DNA of 64,000 nucleotides from Trinickia dabaoshanensis (lineage in GTDB: Bacteria > Pseudomonadota > Gammaproteobacteria > Burkholderiales > Burkholderiaceae). A program made the translations under genes and the position numbers. This document shows, one piece after another, positions 1 to 10,368 of the stretch. Location: the NCBI RefSeq assembly GCF_002879885.1, contig NZ_PNYA01000007.1:62001-126000 (forward strand), in the 5' to 3' direction. The notes under the pieces are model-generated. The model made no database searches, was not told the origin of the DNA, and saw only the letters and a list, made by a program, of their open reading frames with translations. The first letter of the stretch is position 1; the number at the start of each line of letters is the position of its first letter.

Positions 1-2
1 AA

Positions 3-341
3 TTTCGCCGCGCGAGCCTGAAATTGGAGGTCGAGCCGCGCATCACCCCGCGGGGGCGCGTCATCCTCGATCTCGACATCGCCAAAGACAGCGTCGGCAA
101 ATCGACGGCCGGCGGCCCCGCGATCGACACGAAGCACGTGCGCACGACGGTGGAGGTGGAGGACGGCGGGACCGTCTCGATCGGCGGCATCTACGAGAGC
201 CAAGATCGCGACGATGTGACGCGCGTTCCGCTGTTGGGCAAAATACCGTTGCTAGGGGCGCTTTTTCGCCATCGGGCGGTGCGCGAGCAGCGCAGCGAAC
301 TCGTTGTTTTCATCACCCCGCGGATCGTGCCCATCGATTGA
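3..341 (+). CDS. pilQ: Type IV pilus secretin PilQ, C-terminal fragment
   Basis: Only the last 112 codons are in the window; the reading frame is open to the left edge. PilQ forms the outer-membrane ring through which type IV pili extend. The fragment is the end of the secretin homology domain: a beta-strand-rich segment with ITPRGRVILDLDI, the VEDGGTVSIGGIY strand, then the conserved VPLLGKIPLLGALFRHR loop and the terminal ELVVFITPRIV strand. The pilQ-aroK-aroB order downstream is the usual one in beta- and gamma-proteobacteria, which separates this from type II or III secretins. The N-terminal AMIN and STN domains lie outside the window. Confidence 0.9.
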   Translation, partial: FRRASLKLEVEPRITPRGRVILDLDIAKDSVGKSTAGGPAIDTKHVRTTVEVEDGGTVSIGGIYESQDRDDVTRVPLLGKIPLLGALFRHRAVREQRSELVVFITPRIVPID

Positions 342-447
342 GCGGCGCGCCTGGCGAGGCCGCGCGCACGGGCCGCCGGGCTCGACAAGGCGGCGGCTTT
401 GCCAGTAAGCTGCGCCACGAACCATAGCCGATTGAACAGAGGATACC

Positions 448-999
448 TTGCAAGAGCGGGGCGCCAACACCAACATTTTTTTCGTGGGGCTCATGGGGGC
501 GGGCAAGACGACCGTCGGCCGCGCCGTGGCTCGCCGGCTCGGTCGGCCGTTCTTCGACAGCGACCACGAAATCGAGGCGCGCACCGGCGCCCGCATTCCC
601 GTCATCTTCGAACTCGAAGGTGAGCCCGGGTTTCGCGAGCGCGAGACACAAGTCATCGCCGAACTCGCCGCTCGCGACTCGATCGTGCTCGCCACGGGCG
701 GCGGGGCGGTCTTGCGTCCGGAAAATCGCGCGATCCTTCACGATCGCGGTCTCGTCGTCTATCTTCGAGCCAATCCGCACGATCTGTGGCTGCGCACGCG
801 TAAGGACAAGAACCGGCCGCTGCTGCAAACCGAAGATCCGAAGGCCAAGCTCGAGGCGCTGTACAACGAGCGCGATCCGCTTTATCGCGAATGCGCGCAT
901 TTCATCGTGGAAACCGGACGGCCGTCCGTCAATGGGCTCGTGAACATGGTGCTCATGCAACTCGAGCTGGCCGGCATCACCAAACAGACACAGTCATGA
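448..999 (+). CDS. aroK: Shikimate kinase
   Basis: Phosphorylates shikimate at the 3-hydroxyl with ATP in the cytoplasmic chorismate pathway. The 183-residue protein has the Walker A loop GLMGAGKTT near residue 14, the shikimate-binding Asp in FFDSDHEIE, and the glycine-rich [13 protein letters not shown] segment. The TTG start is chosen because an AGAGGA ribosome site lies just upstream and it gives the normal family length; no better ATG precedes the P-loop. Its stop overlaps the aroB start (ATGA), so the two are translationally coupled. Confidence 0.95.
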   Translation: MQERGANTNIFFVGLMGAGKTTVGRAVARRLGRPFFDSDHEIEARTGARIPVIFELEGEPGFRERETQVIAELAARDSIVLATGGGAVLRPENRAILHDRGLVVYLRANPHDLWLRTRKDKNRPLLQTEDPKAKLEALYNERDPLYRECAHFIVETGRPSVNGLVNMVLMQLELAGITKQTQS

Positions 1000-2072
1000 T
1001 TACCGTCAACGTCGACCTGGGCGACCGTTCTTACCCGATTCGCATCGGCGCCGATCTAATCGGTCAGACCGAATTGTTCGCGCCGCATATCGCGGGTTCC
1101 TCGATTACGATCGTCACGAACGAGACCGTGGAGCCGCTATACGGCGACGCACTGCGTGCCGCGCTCGCCCCGCTCGGCAAGCAGGTATCGACCGTTGTCC
1201 TGCCCGATGGCGAAGCGTTCAAGCATTGGGAGACGTTGAACGCCATTTTCGATGCGCTGCTGGGGGGGAAAGCCGATCGCAAGACGACGCTGATCGCGCT
1301 GGGCGGCGGCGTGATCGGCGACATGACGGGCTTCGCCGCGGCCTGTTACATGCGCGGCGTGCCTTTCATCCAAGTGCCCACGACGCTGCTTTCGCAAGTC
1401 GATTCGTCGGTAGGCGGGAAGACGGGCATCAATCATCCGCTCGGCAAGAACATGATCGGCGCGTTTCATCAGCCGCAAGCCGTCATCGCCGATATCGCCT
1501 CGCTGCGCACGCTGCCCGAGCGCGAGCTCGCGGCCGGCCTTGCCGAGATCATCAAAACGGCCGCTATCGCGGATGCCGCTTTCTTCGAATGGCTCGAGCA
1601 AAACATCGAGGCCCTCAACCGGCGCGAACCGGCCGCGCTCATGCATGCCGTCAAGCGCTCTTGCGAAGTCAAGGCGTCGGTCGTGGCGGCCGATGAGCGC
1701 GAGGGCGGTTTGCGCGCGATTCTGAACTTCGGCCATACGTTCGGTCATGCGATCGAAGCGGGCCTCGGGTATGGCGAATGGCTCCATGGAGAGGCGGTGG
1801 GTTGCGGCATGGTCATGGCAGCCGACCTGTCGGTGCGGCTCGGCTTGCTGGACGACGCGGTGCGCCGGCGGCTCGTTGCGTTGATCGAGGCGGTGCGGCT
1901 GCCCACGCGCGCGCCCGCGCTCGGCGATTCGCGCTATATCGAACTCATGAAGGTAGACAAGAAGGCCGAGGCGGGCACGATCAAATTCATCCTGCTCAAG
2001 CAACTCGGCGAGACGCTGATTACCGATGTTGCAGAGCCGGCATTGCGCGCAACGCTCGCTGCATGCCTTTGA
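996..2072 (+). CDS. aroB: 3-dehydroquinate synthase
   Basis: Converts DAHP to 3-dehydroquinate, the second step of the shikimate pathway, using NAD and a divalent metal. 358 residues, the usual length. Visible signatures are the NAD-binding [13 protein letters not shown], the [20 protein letters not shown] substrate loop, and metal ligands in [13 protein letters not shown] and [11 protein letters not shown]. The ATG overlapping the aroK stop begins [15 protein letters not shown], which matches the family N-terminus; a longer in-frame extension exists but lies inside aroK. Confidence 0.96.
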   Translation: MITVNVDLGDRSYPIRIGADLIGQTELFAPHIAGSSITIVTNETVEPLYGDALRAALAPLGKQVSTVVLPDGEAFKHWETLNAIFDALLGGKADRKTTLIALGGGVIGDMTGFAAACYMRGVPFIQVPTTLLSQVDSSVGGKTGINHPLGKNMIGAFHQPQAVIADIASLRTLPERELAAGLAEIIKTAAIADAAFFEWLEQNIEALNRREPAALMHAVKRSCEVKASVVAADEREGGLRAILNFGHTFGHAIEAGLGYGEWLHGEAVGCGMVMAADLSVRLGLLDDAVRRRLVALIEAVRLPTRAPALGDSRYIELMKVDKKAEAGTIKFILLKQLGETLITDVAEPALRATLAACL

Positions 2073-2119
2073 GCCAATAGCTGCCAACGCGCTGCACGGC
2101 GCGCATGCGGGAGGAAACG

Positions 2120-3343
2120 ATGAGCGCAGGGGTTGACCGAACGCGGCAAACGGCAACGACCGAGGTGCCTAGCGGCGAAGTGCATCAGGCACCCGTCGAA
2201 CCGCCGACGCTAGCCATGTTGGAGGCGCATCTCGCGCCCTACGCCGCGCATTCCGCCACCTCGCGCGGCCGCCGATTTCCGGAAGCGCCGCCCTCGGCAC
2301 GCACCGAATTTCAACGCGATCGCGATCGCATCGTCCATTCGACGGCATTCAGGCGGCTCGAATACAAGACGCAAGTTTTCGTGAATCACGAGGGCGACCT
2401 GTTTCGCACGCGCCTCACGCATAGCTTGGAGGTTGCGCAGATCGCCCGGTCGGTGGCCCGCAATCTGCGCTTGAACGAGGATCTCGTCGAAGCCATCTCG
2501 CTCGCGCACGACTTGGGACATACGCCGTTCGGCCATGCCGGACAAGATGCGCTGAACGAGTGCATGCAGGGGTATGGCGGCTTCGAACACAATTTGCAGA
2601 GTCTTGCCGTCGTCGACGAGCTCGAGGAGCACTACGGCGGCTTCAACGGGCTGAACCTGTGCTTCGAGACGCGCGAGGGCATCTTGAAGCACTGCTCGCG
2701 CGAGAATGCGCTCAAGCTCGGCGATTTGGGCGAGCGATTCTTGGCGGGCAAGCGCCCGTCGCTCGAAGCGCAAATCGCCAACATCGCCGATGAGATCGCC
2801 TATAACAATCACGATGTCGACGACGGTTTGCGCTCGGGCCTCTTGACGATCGAACAACTCGCGCAAGTCGAACTCTGGCAGACCCATTACGAGCAGGCCC
2901 AGCGCGAATATGCGCGGCTCGACGGCCGCCGGATGGTGCACGAGACCGTACGCCGGATGATCAACACGCTCATCGTCGATCTGATCGAAACGACGCGGCA
3001 AAATCTGGCCGCGCATGCACCCGCATCGCTCGATGCGGTGCGCTCGGCACCGCCGCTCGTCGCGCATAGCCGGGCAGTGGCCGCACAGGCGACCGAGCTC
3101 AAGCAGTTCTTGTTCAAGAATTTGTACCGGCATTACCGGGTCATGCGTATGGCGAGCAAGGCGCGGCGAGTGATTCGCGGATTGTTCGACGCCTTCAGCG
3201 AGGATGCGCGCCTGCTGCCGCCCGCGTATTTCGCGAACGATGCGGCCGCGCAGCCACGCCTGATCGCGCATTACATCGCGGGCATGACCGACCGCTACGC
3301 GCTCAAAGAGTATCAACGTTTGTTTGTCATCAACGATAACTAA
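2120..3343 (+). CDS. dgt: Deoxyguanosinetriphosphate triphosphohydrolase-like protein
   Basis: HD-domain dNTP triphosphohydrolase releasing tripolyphosphate from dGTP or related dNTPs. 407 residues. Metal-binding HD motifs are visible: [14 protein letters not shown], the central [16 protein letters not shown], and [14 protein letters not shown] further on. The start was set at the ATG directly behind GGAGGAAACG; an in-frame ATG 15 bases upstream would overlap that ribosome site. It follows aroB by about 50 bases, a conserved arrangement in Burkholderiaceae. The type (short dgt-like versus E. coli type) fits the shorter dGTPase-like class. Confidence 0.93.
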   Translation: MSAGVDRTRQTATTEVPSGEVHQAPVEPPTLAMLEAHLAPYAAHSATSRGRRFPEAPPSARTEFQRDRDRIVHSTAFRRLEYKTQVFVNHEGDLFRTRLTHSLEVAQIARSVARNLRLNEDLVEAISLAHDLGHTPFGHAGQDALNECMQGYGGFEHNLQSLAVVDELEEHYGGFNGLNLCFETREGILKHCSRENALKLGDLGERFLAGKRPSLEAQIANIADEIAYNNHDVDDGLRSGLLTIEQLAQVELWQTHYEQAQREYARLDGRRMVHETVRRMINTLIVDLIETTRQNLAAHAPASLDAVRSAPPLVAHSRAVAAQATELKQFLFKNLYRHYRVMRMASKARRVIRGLFDAFSEDARLLPPAYFANDAAAQPRLIAHYIAGMTDRYALKEYQRLFVINDN

Positions 3344-3442
3344 AATCGTGCCCCGGTAGGGCGCACATGAACCGTGCGACGCCGCGATCGGGGCGATCGC
3401 GAGAGCACGGCGGTTTGGCGAGGGTTACCTTAGGAGAACTAA

Positions 3443-4774
3443 ATGAAGAAGGGTTGCAAGACGATGGTTCGTTCGCTCGCGCTCGGCGCGGCGTTGCTCG
3501 TCGGGGCGAGTCAGGCGGCATTGGCCGCGACGGAGATCCAATTCTGGCATGCGATGGAGGCTGCACTTGGCGAGCGTTTGACCGACATCACCAACGATTT
3601 CAACAAGTCGCAAAGCGATTACAAGATCGTCCCGGTTTTCAAGGGAACGTACGATCAAACGCTTGCAGCCGGTATCGCGTCGTATCGCAGCGGCAATGCG
3701 CCAGCAATCTTGCAAGTCTACGAAGTGGGCACCGCCACGATGATGGCGGCGAAAAAAGCGGTTCTGCCCGTAACGGAAGTGTTCAAGCACGCGGGCGTGC
3801 CGCTCGATCAAAAGGCGTTCGTGCCCACCATCGCGAGCTACTACACCGATGCGAAATCGGGCGAACTCGTGGCCATGCCGTTCAATAGTTCCACGCCCGT
3901 CCTGTACTACAACAAGGACGCCTTCAAGAAGGCGGGCCTCGATCCCAACGCGCCGCCGAAGACCTGGGACGACGTGCGCGCCGATGCGAAAAAGCTCAAG
4001 GCGGCGGGGATGTCCTGCGGTTTCACCACGGGCTGGCAAGGTTGGATCCAGCTCGAAAACTTCAGCGCTTGGCACGGACTGCCGTTCGCGACGAAGAACA
4101 ACGGGTTCGACGGACTCGACGCGACGCTCGAATTCAACAAACCCGAGCAGATCGCCCATATCCAATTCCTGCAAGACATGGTCAAGGAAGGTACCTTTAC
4201 CTATGTCGGCCGCAAGGACGAATCGGTCTCGAAGTTCTATAGCGGCGATTGCGGCATCTTGACGAACTCGTCCGGTTCGCTGGCCACGATCCGCAAATAC
4301 GCGAAGTTCGAGTTCGGCACCGGCATGATGCCGTACGACGCGAACGTAAAGGGCGCGCCGCAAAACGCGATCATCGGCGGTGCCAGCCTCTGGGTGCTCG
4401 CGGGTAAGGATCCAAACGTCTACAAGGGTGTCGCGAAGTTCCTGGCGTATCTCACGTCGCCGGCCGTGGCCGCGAAGTGGCACGAGGATACGGGGTACCT
4501 GCCGGTGACGACGGCCGCCTACGAGCTCGCCGGCAGCCAGGGCTTCTACGCGAAGAATCCCGGCGCGGATACGGCTATCAAGCAGATGTTGAACAAGCCG
4601 CCGCTGCCCTATACGAAGGGCCTGCGTTTGGGCAACATGCCGCAGATTCGCACGATCGTCGATGAAGAGCTCGAGCAGGTGTGGGCCAACAAGAAGACGC
4701 CCAAGGCGGCGCTCGATTCCGCGGTGGATCGCGGAAACGAACTCTTGCGGCGCTTCCAGCAATCGGCGCAGTGA
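3443..4774 (+). CDS. ugpB: sn-Glycerol-3-phosphate ABC transporter, periplasmic binding protein
   Basis: Captures glycerol-3-phosphate or glycerophosphodiesters in the periplasm and delivers them to UgpAE. 443 residues with a Sec signal peptide (MKKGCK, hydrophobic core, likely cleavage after ALA near residue 28). The mature protein starts [17 protein letters not shown], a typical family 1 solute-binding N-terminus, and contains [18 protein letters not shown] good AGGAG ribosome site precedes the ATG. First gene of a ugpBAECQ operon; the gap to ugpA is 184 bases and holds a strong hairpin. Confidence 0.95.
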   Translation: MKKGCKTMVRSLALGAALLVGASQAALAATEIQFWHAMEAALGERLTDITNDFNKSQSDYKIVPVFKGTYDQTLAAGIASYRSGNAPAILQVYEVGTATMMAAKKAVLPVTEVFKHAGVPLDQKAFVPTIASYYTDAKSGELVAMPFNSSTPVLYYNKDAFKKAGLDPNAPPKTWDDVRADAKKLKAAGMSCGFTTGWQGWIQLENFSAWHGLPFATKNNGFDGLDATLEFNKPEQIAHIQFLQDMVKEGTFTYVGRKDESVSKFYSGDCGILTNSSGSLATIRKYAKFEFGTGMMPYDANVKGAPQNAIIGGASLWVLAGKDPNVYKGVAKFLAYLTSPAVAAKWHEDTGYLPVTTAAYELAGSQGFYAKNPGADTAIKQMLNKPPLPYTKGLRLGNMPQIRTIVDEELEQVWANKKTPKAALDSAVDRGNELLRRFQQSAQ

Positions 4775-4806
4775 CCGGCGCAGTGACCGGCTTATAAACG
4801 CACGAG

Positions 4807-4842
4807 CGCGCGGGCGGCCAGTAGATCGTGGCCGCCCGCGCG
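4807..4842 (+). promoter_or_regulatory. Intercistronic stem-loop between ugpB and ugpA
   Basis: Perfect 14-bp inverted repeat (arms 4807-4820 and 4829-4842, 8-base loop) made almost entirely of G and C, with no T tract after it. In ABC transporter operons such hairpins after the binding-protein gene commonly protect its mRNA or attenuate the membrane genes; that role is inferred here. Confidence 0.6.
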
Positions 4843-4958
4843 AGTGACAGCGCTCGACTTTTTGTATCCGCCGCGCGGCCATTTCCCCGTGCTCCGCCGC
4901 CGCTCGTCTTTCGGCTGTGCGAGCCGGCGAGGCCGCGGCACCGACTTGATTCTCGCCC

Positions 4959-5843
4959 ATGCAAGAACGATCCCGTTTCGCCGCGAGCGCATTGCCTTAT
5001 TTCTTGATCGCGCCGCAACTCGCCATCACCGGGTTGTTTTTCCTTTGGCCCGCGGGTGTGGCGCTTTGGCAGTCGACACAAACCCAAGATGCCTTCGGCA
5101 CCTCGAGCGAATTCGTCGGCTTCGCGAATTTCGCGCATCTGTTCGCCGATCCGTTGTATTTGGATTCTTTCAAGACGACGCTCGTTTTCAGCGCACTGGT
5201 GACGGTATCCGGCCTCGTCGTCGCATTACTCTTGGCGGCATGCGCCGATCGCGTGACGCGAGGGTCCAAGAGTTATCGCACGCTGCTCATTTGGCCGTAC
5301 GCCGTTGCACCCGCGATCGCCGCGGTGCTTTGGGCGTTCCTCTTCAATCCGAGCATCGGCATCGTGACCTATGCGCTGGCGAAAGGCGGGATCGTTTGGA
5401 ATCATGCGCTGAACGGCACGCAGGCGATGGCGCTGGTCGTGCTCGCATCGGTTTGGAAGCAGGTCAGCTACAACTTTCTGTTCTTCTATGCCGGGCTCCA
5501 GGCAATCCCGCGTTCGCTCATCGAGGCCGCGGCCATCGACGGCGCGGGGCCCGTGCGGCGCTTCTTCGGCATCGCCTTGCCGCTGCTGTCGCCGACCACG
5601 TTCTTCTTGCTGGTCGTGAACGTGGTTTATGCCTTTTTCGATACGTTCCCGGTCATCGACGCGGCGACGGGCGGCGGGCCGGCGCAAGCCACGAAGACGT
5701 TGATCTACAAGATTTTCGCGGAAGGCTTTCAAGGCCTCGACATCGGTAGTTCGGGCGCGCAGTCGGTCGTGCTGATGCTCATCGTCGTCGGCTTGACCGT
5801 CGTCCAGTTCCGCTTCATCGAACGAAAGGTGCAATACACATGA
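4959..5843 (+). CDS. ugpA: sn-Glycerol-3-phosphate ABC transporter permease UgpA
   Basis: Inner-membrane permease subunit pairing with UgpE. 294 residues, six predicted transmembrane helices, first at [18 protein letters not shown]. The EAA loop that contacts the ATPase is [20 protein letters not shown]. The ATG at 4959 has a poor ribosome site, but begins [16 protein letters not shown], matching the family N-terminus. Its stop overlaps the ugpE start (ATGA). Confidence 0.95.
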   Translation: MQERSRFAASALPYFLIAPQLAITGLFFLWPAGVALWQSTQTQDAFGTSSEFVGFANFAHLFADPLYLDSFKTTLVFSALVTVSGLVVALLLAACADRVTRGSKSYRTLLIWPYAVAPAIAAVLWAFLFNPSIGIVTYALAKGGIVWNHALNGTQAMALVVLASVWKQVSYNFLFFYAGLQAIPRSLIEAAAIDGAGPVRRFFGIALPLLSPTTFFLLVVNVVYAFFDTFPVIDAATGGGPAQATKTLIYKIFAEGFQGLDIGSSGAQSVVLMLIVVGLTVVQFRFIERKVQYT

Positions 5844-6685
5844 TCGAAAATCGCAAGGGATTCGATCTCTTTTGCCATGCCGTGCTCATCGCCGGCGTGG
5901 CGCTCGTCGCGTTTCCCGTCTACGTGGCGTTTTGCGCGGCGACGATGAGCGAGCACGAAGTGTTCACGGTGCCGCTCTCGCTCGTACCGAGCACGCACCT
6001 CATCGAAAACATCGCAGCCGTGTGGTCGCACGGCTCGGGCAATGCGGCGAGTCCGTTCGGCCGCATGCTGCTCAACAGCCTCGTCATGGCGCTCGCGATC
6101 GCGGTCGGAAAAATCGCGGTTTCGATCATCTCGGCCTATGCGATCGTCTTTTTCCGGTTTCCTTTGCGCAACACGGCGTTCTGGCTGATCTTCGTGACGC
6201 TGATGTTGCCGGTGGAAGTGCGGATCTTCCCGACCGTGCAGGTCGTGTCGTCGATGCATCTGACCAACACGTACGCGGGGCTGACGTTGCCGCTGATCGC
6301 GTCGGCCACGGCCACGTTCTTGTTTCGGCAGTTCTTCATGACGCTGCCCGACGAACTCGTGGAAGCCGCGCGCATCGACGGCGCCGGCGCACTGCGTTTT
6401 TTCTACGACATCGTGCTGCCGCTGTCGAAGACGAACATCGCGGCGCTGTTCGTCATTACGTTCATCTACGGCTGGAACCAGTATCTATGGCCGATCCTGA
6501 TCACGAACGAGCAGTCGCTGACGACCGCCGTCGTCGGTATCAAGACGATGATCGCGAGCGGCGACACCGCCACCGAATGGCACCTCGTCATGGCGGCGAC
6601 GCTGCTGGCGATGCTGCCGCCGCTCGTCGTCGTGCTGGCGATGCAGCGGTGGTTCGTGCGCGGGCTCGTCGACGCGGAAAAATAA
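5840..6685 (+). CDS. ugpE: sn-Glycerol-3-phosphate ABC transporter permease UgpE
   Basis: Second permease subunit, 281 residues, six predicted membrane helices. It carries its own EAA loop, [20 protein letters not shown], for docking to UgpC. Start overlaps the ugpA stop by four bases, so translation is probably coupled. The C-terminus [11 protein letters not shown] is typical of UgpE. Confidence 0.95.
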   Translation: MIENRKGFDLFCHAVLIAGVALVAFPVYVAFCAATMSEHEVFTVPLSLVPSTHLIENIAAVWSHGSGNAASPFGRMLLNSLVMALAIAVGKIAVSIISAYAIVFFRFPLRNTAFWLIFVTLMLPVEVRIFPTVQVVSSMHLTNTYAGLTLPLIASATATFLFRQFFMTLPDELVEAARIDGAGALRFFYDIVLPLSKTNIAALFVITFIYGWNQYLWPILITNEQSLTTAVVGIKTMIASGDTATEWHLVMAATLLAMLPPLVVVLAMQRWFVRGLVDAEK

Positions 6686-6704
6686 TCGAAAAGGATCATT
6701 GAGC

Positions 6705-7790
6705 ATGTCAGGCTTGACTCTGAAGAACGTGCGCAAGACGTACGACGGCAAGCAATTCGTGTTGCACGGTATCGACGTGGACGTGGCCGACGGCGAATTC
6801 GTGGTGCTGGTCGGACCGTCCGGATGCGGGAAGTCGACGTTGTTGCGGATGGTGGCGGGGCTCGAAAGCGTTTCGGAAGGCGAAATCGCGATCGGCGGGC
6901 GGGTCGTCAATCGGCTCGAGCCGAAGGACCGCGACGTCGCGATGGTGTTTCAGAATTACGCGCTCTATCCGCATATGAGCGTGAAGGAAAACATGTCGTA
7001 CGGTCTGAAGATTCGGGCAATCGCGCGAGAGACGATCGAGACTCGCGTCGCGGCGGCCGCGAAGATTCTCGAGCTCGAGCCGTTGCTCGCGCGCCGCCCG
7101 CGCGAGCTGTCGGGCGGTCAGCGCCAGCGGGTGGCAATGGGGCGCGCGATCGTGCGAGAGCCGTCCGTGTTTTTGTTCGACGAGCCGCTCTCGAACCTCG
7201 ATGCGAAACTGCGCGTTCAGATGCGTTTGGAGATTCAAAGGCTTCATGCGCGGCTGGCGACGACGAGCCTTTACGTGACGCACGACCAAATCGAGGCGAT
7301 GACGCTCGCGCAACGCGTGATCGTGATGAACCGCGGACACGCCGAGCAGATCGGCGTGCCGACCGAGGTGTATGAGCGGCCGGCCACGGTGTTCGTCGCG
7401 AGTTTCATCGGCTCTCCGGCCATGAACCTGCTTTCCGGCACGCTGAGCGCGGACGGCAAGACGTTCGACGTGGCCGGCGGCGGCCCGAGCCTCGCGATCG
7501 CGGGCGCGCCCGGTGTCGGCCGGGAGGTCGCCGGCGGCCGCGAGTGGATCCTCGGTATTCGTCCCGAGCATATGACGCCGCGACCCGATTGCGCGCGCGC
7601 GCCGCTCGTCGTCGAGTCGTGCGAGCTGCTCGGGGCGGATAATCTCGTTCATGGCCGGTGGGGATCGCACGATGTCACCGTTCGTCTGGCGCACGCCGAT
7701 CGTCCGGCGAGCGGCGAACAGGTGCCGGCGGCGTTGCCGCTCGAACATCTGCACTTCTTCGACCCGGCCTCGGGCAAACGGGCGTTTTGA
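6705..7790 (+). CDS. ugpC: sn-Glycerol-3-phosphate ABC transporter ATPase UgpC
   Basis: ATPase that drives UgpAE, 361 residues from the chosen ATG. Walker [11 protein letters not shown]-loop [11 protein letters not shown], signature [14 protein letters not shown], Walker [13 protein letters not shown] and the switch His in VTHDQIEAM are all present. The C-terminal about 130 residues form the TOBE/MalK-type regulatory region (GIRPEHM). The ATG at 6705 is preferred because AAGGAT sits 8 bases before it; a TTG two codons earlier is also in frame. Confidence 0.95.
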   Translation: MSGLTLKNVRKTYDGKQFVLHGIDVDVADGEFVVLVGPSGCGKSTLLRMVAGLESVSEGEIAIGGRVVNRLEPKDRDVAMVFQNYALYPHMSVKENMSYGLKIRAIARETIETRVAAAAKILELEPLLARRPRELSGGQRQRVAMGRAIVREPSVFLFDEPLSNLDAKLRVQMRLEIQRLHARLATTSLYVTHDQIEAMTLAQRVIVMNRGHAEQIGVPTEVYERPATVFVASFIGSPAMNLLSGTLSADGKTFDVAGGGPSLAIAGAPGVGREVAGGREWILGIRPEHMTPRPDCARAPLVVESCELLGADNLVHGRWGSHDVTVRLAHADRPASGEQVPAALPLEHLHFFDPASGKRAF

Positions 7791-7845
7791 ACGCGCGGCG
7801 CACCGCCGCGGCAATGCGGCGATGCCCTTGTCATTCGGAAAAGAC

Positions 7846-8673
7846 ATGACCACCAGTACGGACAACCCCTCATCGGCGGCGGCAATATTGCGCTGGCCGT
7901 ACCCTCGAATCGTCGCGCATCGCGGCGGCGGTTCGCTCGCACCGGAGAATACGCTGGCCGCCATCGATACCGGCGCCGCGCTCGGTCTCAAGATGATCGA
8001 GTTCGACGCGAAATTGTCGAGCGACGACGTGGTGTTCTTACTACACGACGATACGCTCGAGCGTACGTCGAACGGACGCGGCGCCGCGGCGCGCAAGCCT
8101 TACGCGGACATTGCGGCGCTCGACGCGGGCAGTTGGTACGACCGGCGCTTTCGCGGCGAGCCTATGCCGACGCTGGCCCAGGTCTACGGGCGGTGCGTGA
8201 CGCATGGCTTAGCGGCCAACATCGAAATCAAGCCGTGCCCGGGGCGCGAGACTGCGACGGGCCAGCGCGTGGCTCAAGAAGCTGCCCGCTTGTGGGCGAA
8301 CGGGTCGAATGGGACGAACGCCGATGCGCCGACGCCACCGTTGCCGCTGCCGCTGCTGTCTTCATTCTCCTTCGAGGCGCTAGCCGCGGCGCGCGACGCC
8401 CAGCCGGAGCTGCCGCGTGGATTGCTGTTCGGGGCCGTGCCGAGCGATTGGCGGGCGCGGACCGATGCGCTGGCCTGCGTGTCGCTGCACGCGGATCATC
8501 GCAAGCTCGACGCGGCTCTCGTGGGCGAGATCAAGGCGGCGGGCCTGTTCATCCTGGCCTATACCGTCAACGATCCCGAGCGCGCGCGAACGCTCGCGCA
8601 CTGGGGCGTCGACGCGATCTGCACCGACCGCATCGATCTCATCGGCGCGGACTTTCTCTCGTCAGTCCCGTGA
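7846..8673 (+). CDS. ugpQ: Glycerophosphodiester phosphodiesterase
   Basis: Hydrolyses glycerophosphodiesters to glycerol-3-phosphate and an alcohol; cytoplasmic, and coupled to Ugp import. About 275 residues. The GDPD signature is clear: [18 protein letters not shown], then [24 protein letters not shown] (catalytic His and metal ligands) and NIEIKPCPG. Start at 7846 is preferred because GGAAAAG lies upstream; an in-frame ATG at 7822 would add 8 residues. A proline/threonine-rich insert (about residues 155-170) lengthens one loop. Last gene of the ugp operon. Confidence 0.93.
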   Translation: MTTSTDNPSSAAAILRWPYPRIVAHRGGGSLAPENTLAAIDTGAALGLKMIEFDAKLSSDDVVFLLHDDTLERTSNGRGAAARKPYADIAALDAGSWYDRRFRGEPMPTLAQVYGRCVTHGLAANIEIKPCPGRETATGQRVAQEAARLWANGSNGTNADAPTPPLPLPLLSSFSFEALAAARDAQPELPRGLLFGAVPSDWRARTDALACVSLHADHRKLDAALVGEIKAAGLFILAYTVNDPERARTLAHWGVDAICTDRIDLIGADFLSSVP

Positions 8674-8742
8674 GCCACGTGGCCGCACGGCACACCCGCG
8701 ATCGCCTCGCGCGGCGGCCGATGCGTTAGGGCCTCGCCGCGA

Positions 8743-9120
8743 TCAGCGGCTGCGCGCGAGCAGCCAACCGGTCAGCAGCGCCACGCCGCCGACGACGGCC
8801 ATCGTCTCCCACGGATTCTCGCGAATGTAGCCTTGGGCGTCGCTGAGCGTGGCCGCGGCGCGGTCGCGCAGCGTATCGCGGGCGCCATCGAGGCGAGCGC
8901 GCGCGGCATCCAGGCGTTTTCTCATTTGTTCACGCAACACGGCGGCGTCGGCTTGAGTGCCGTCGCCGAGCGTTTGTTCCAACTCCGAGAGCAGCTCGCG
9001 CATTTCGACGCCGATGTCCTCGGCTGCGTGCCGGCTGTGTCTTGCGATCCGGCGTGCGTGCCGGCCAGCACTACTCCACGATGTTTCGAGCGCGTCTCGC
9101 GTATTCGGTAGGGCGGTCAT
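8743..9120 (-). CDS. DUF883 (ElaB/YqjD-type) membrane-anchored protein
   Basis: 125 residues. The body is charged and helical, consistent with a coiled coil, followed by the hallmark IRENPWETMAVVGGVALLTGWLLARSR: a conserved NPW motif and one C-terminal membrane helix. E. coli relatives (ElaB, YqjD, YgaM) are inner-membrane, stationary-phase proteins associated with ribosomes; the exact role here is unknown. Transcribed opposite to ugpQ, with which it converges. Confidence 0.85.
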   Translation of the reverse strand: MTALPNTRDALETSWSSAGRHARRIARHSRHAAEDIGVEMRELLSELEQTLGDGTQADAAVLREQMRKRLDAARARLDGARDTLRDRAAATLSDAQGYIRENPWETMAVVGGVALLTGWLLARSR

Positions 9121-9255
9121 GGTCGCTCCGTCAATGATTGATAACGGGATGAACGAACCCGCGGATCCGATGCGGGGAAGACCTACCGAGCCGCAACTTC
9201 GGTGCCCGGGCCGCCCCGGCCAATATGCGCGCCGGCCGCCATTTCACGGGCTAGT

Positions 9256-9302
9256 CCGAGCGCACCCCGAGCGCACCCCGAGCGCACCCCGAGCGCACCC
9301 CG
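9256..9302. repeat. 11-bp tandem repeat, about 4.3 copies
   Basis: Four exact copies of ccgagcgcacc plus a partial fifth, in the 338-base gap between the DUF883 gene and the ompW-like gene. The rest of that gap holds only the ompW terminator. No coding function is visible. Confidence 0.85.
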
Positions 9303-9402
9303 TCACGCGCCGGTACCGACGCAGGGCCGTCACCGGCCTTATAGGTGAGACGAACCCGCGTAGAAACGGTACGAGTGCGACTTATCGGTGGTGGAAATTA
9401 CA

Positions 9403-9425
9403 ACGCCGCCCCATCGGGGCGGCGT
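9403..9425 (-). terminator. Rho-independent terminator of the ompW-like gene
   Basis: Perfect 10-bp GC-rich stem (9403-9412 with 9416-9425, 3-base loop). Read on the minus strand it is followed by a T-rich stretch. It lies about 35 bases past the stop of the ompW-like gene. Confidence 0.75.
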
Positions 9426-9458
9426 CGGATAGGCACGCGGCGAATTTCGACCTAGGCT

Positions 9459-10181
9459 TTAGAAGGCGTAGCCGATCTTCGCGTAGGTGACGATCGGGTT
9501 GAGCCTGATCTTTGCTTGGGATTGAACCGTCAAGCCGAACGGCCCGGCGTTCGTCGTCGTCAAGTTGGCGGTGACGCCCACCGGGATGTACGAAATCGAC
9601 AAGCCGGCGAACCAATGCTTATTGAACGAGTAGTTGAAACCCGCGTTGAAAACTGGCGCCCAGGAACGATCCGTAGAGACGGAGGTCGGACCATGCAACA
9701 CGCCGTTCGAGAAATCGCCGTTCGTGATCTGGGCATTCGTGAACCAAACGCGGGTGACGCCGATGCCGATATACGGACGGAATTTTTCCGTTGGGCTCAG
9801 GAAGTTCCACTTGAAGAGCAACGCGGGCGACCACAGTTTGGCGCTGCCGAGCTTGCCGAACCCGGAAAGCTGTCCGGTGCCGTCGATATCGAACTTCGGC
9901 GGGATCCCGAGTTCCAACTCCGTGGAGAGGTGATCGGTCACGTAGTAGCCGAGGCTGAAGCCAAGCGTGTCGGAACTGTCGATGCTGGCGCCGGTGTTGG
10001 GTTGATAGGCGTTGATGGGCGTGCCGCCGACGCTGAGTTCCTCGAGCGGGTCGCTACTGCTCTGAGGTGCGAAGTGGAACCACCCCGACGTCATGTAAAA
10101 CGTCCCGGCCGTTTGGGCATGAGCCGCTTGTGCGCAAGCAAGCGCCACCACGGCCCCTGTAATGGCCTGTTTTAATTTCAT
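9459..10181 (-). CDS. OmpW family outer-membrane protein
   Basis: Predicted eight-stranded outer-membrane beta-barrel of 240 residues. A signal peptide ends ACAQAAHA near residue 22. OmpW features include SGWFHFAPQSSSDPLEEL, the LGYYVTDHLSTELELGIPPKF strand pair, PYIGIGVTRVWF, and a C-terminal strand ending YAKIGYAF with the terminal Phe expected for BAM insertion. GGAGGAG precedes the ATG. OmpW proteins are linked to small hydrophobic substrates and stress responses; substrate here is unknown. It has its own promoter and terminator. Confidence 0.92.
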   Translation of the reverse strand: MKLKQAITGAVVALACAQAAHAQTAGTFYMTSGWFHFAPQSSSDPLEELSVGGTPINAYQPNTGASIDSSDTLGFSLGYYVTDHLSTELELGIPPKFDIDGTGQLSGFGKLGSAKLWSPALLFKWNFLSPTEKFRPYIGIGVTRVWFTNAQITNGDFSNGVLHGPTSVSTDRSWAPVFNAGFNYSFNKHWFAGLSISYIPVGVTANLTTTNAGPFGLTVQSQAKIRLNPIVTYAKIGYAF

Positions 10182-10210
10182 CTATGTGCTCCTCCATGAA
10201 AGGCCCGCCT

Positions 10211-10240
10211 ATTATGAGTAGAAGGTTTGAAACAAACCAA
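10211..10240 (-). promoter_or_regulatory. Candidate sigma-70 promoter of the ompW-like gene, with palindrome
   Basis: On the minus strand: -35 TTGGTT (10240-10235), 18-base spacer, -10 CATAAT (10216-10211). A perfect inverted repeat, GGTTTG-TTT-CAAACC (10224-10238), fills the spacer and suggests a regulator site. Confidence 0.5.
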
Positions 10241-10368
10241 GCGCGCATGCTAGAGCATTCTCCCTAAGCTGCGCGAGTGTTGGCTCGAAGCCGCGCGCGT
10301 CTTCGCAAACGCAACAAGTGCCTCATCGTCCCTTGGGGTAATCACCAACGTACTAAACGGAATCCAGC

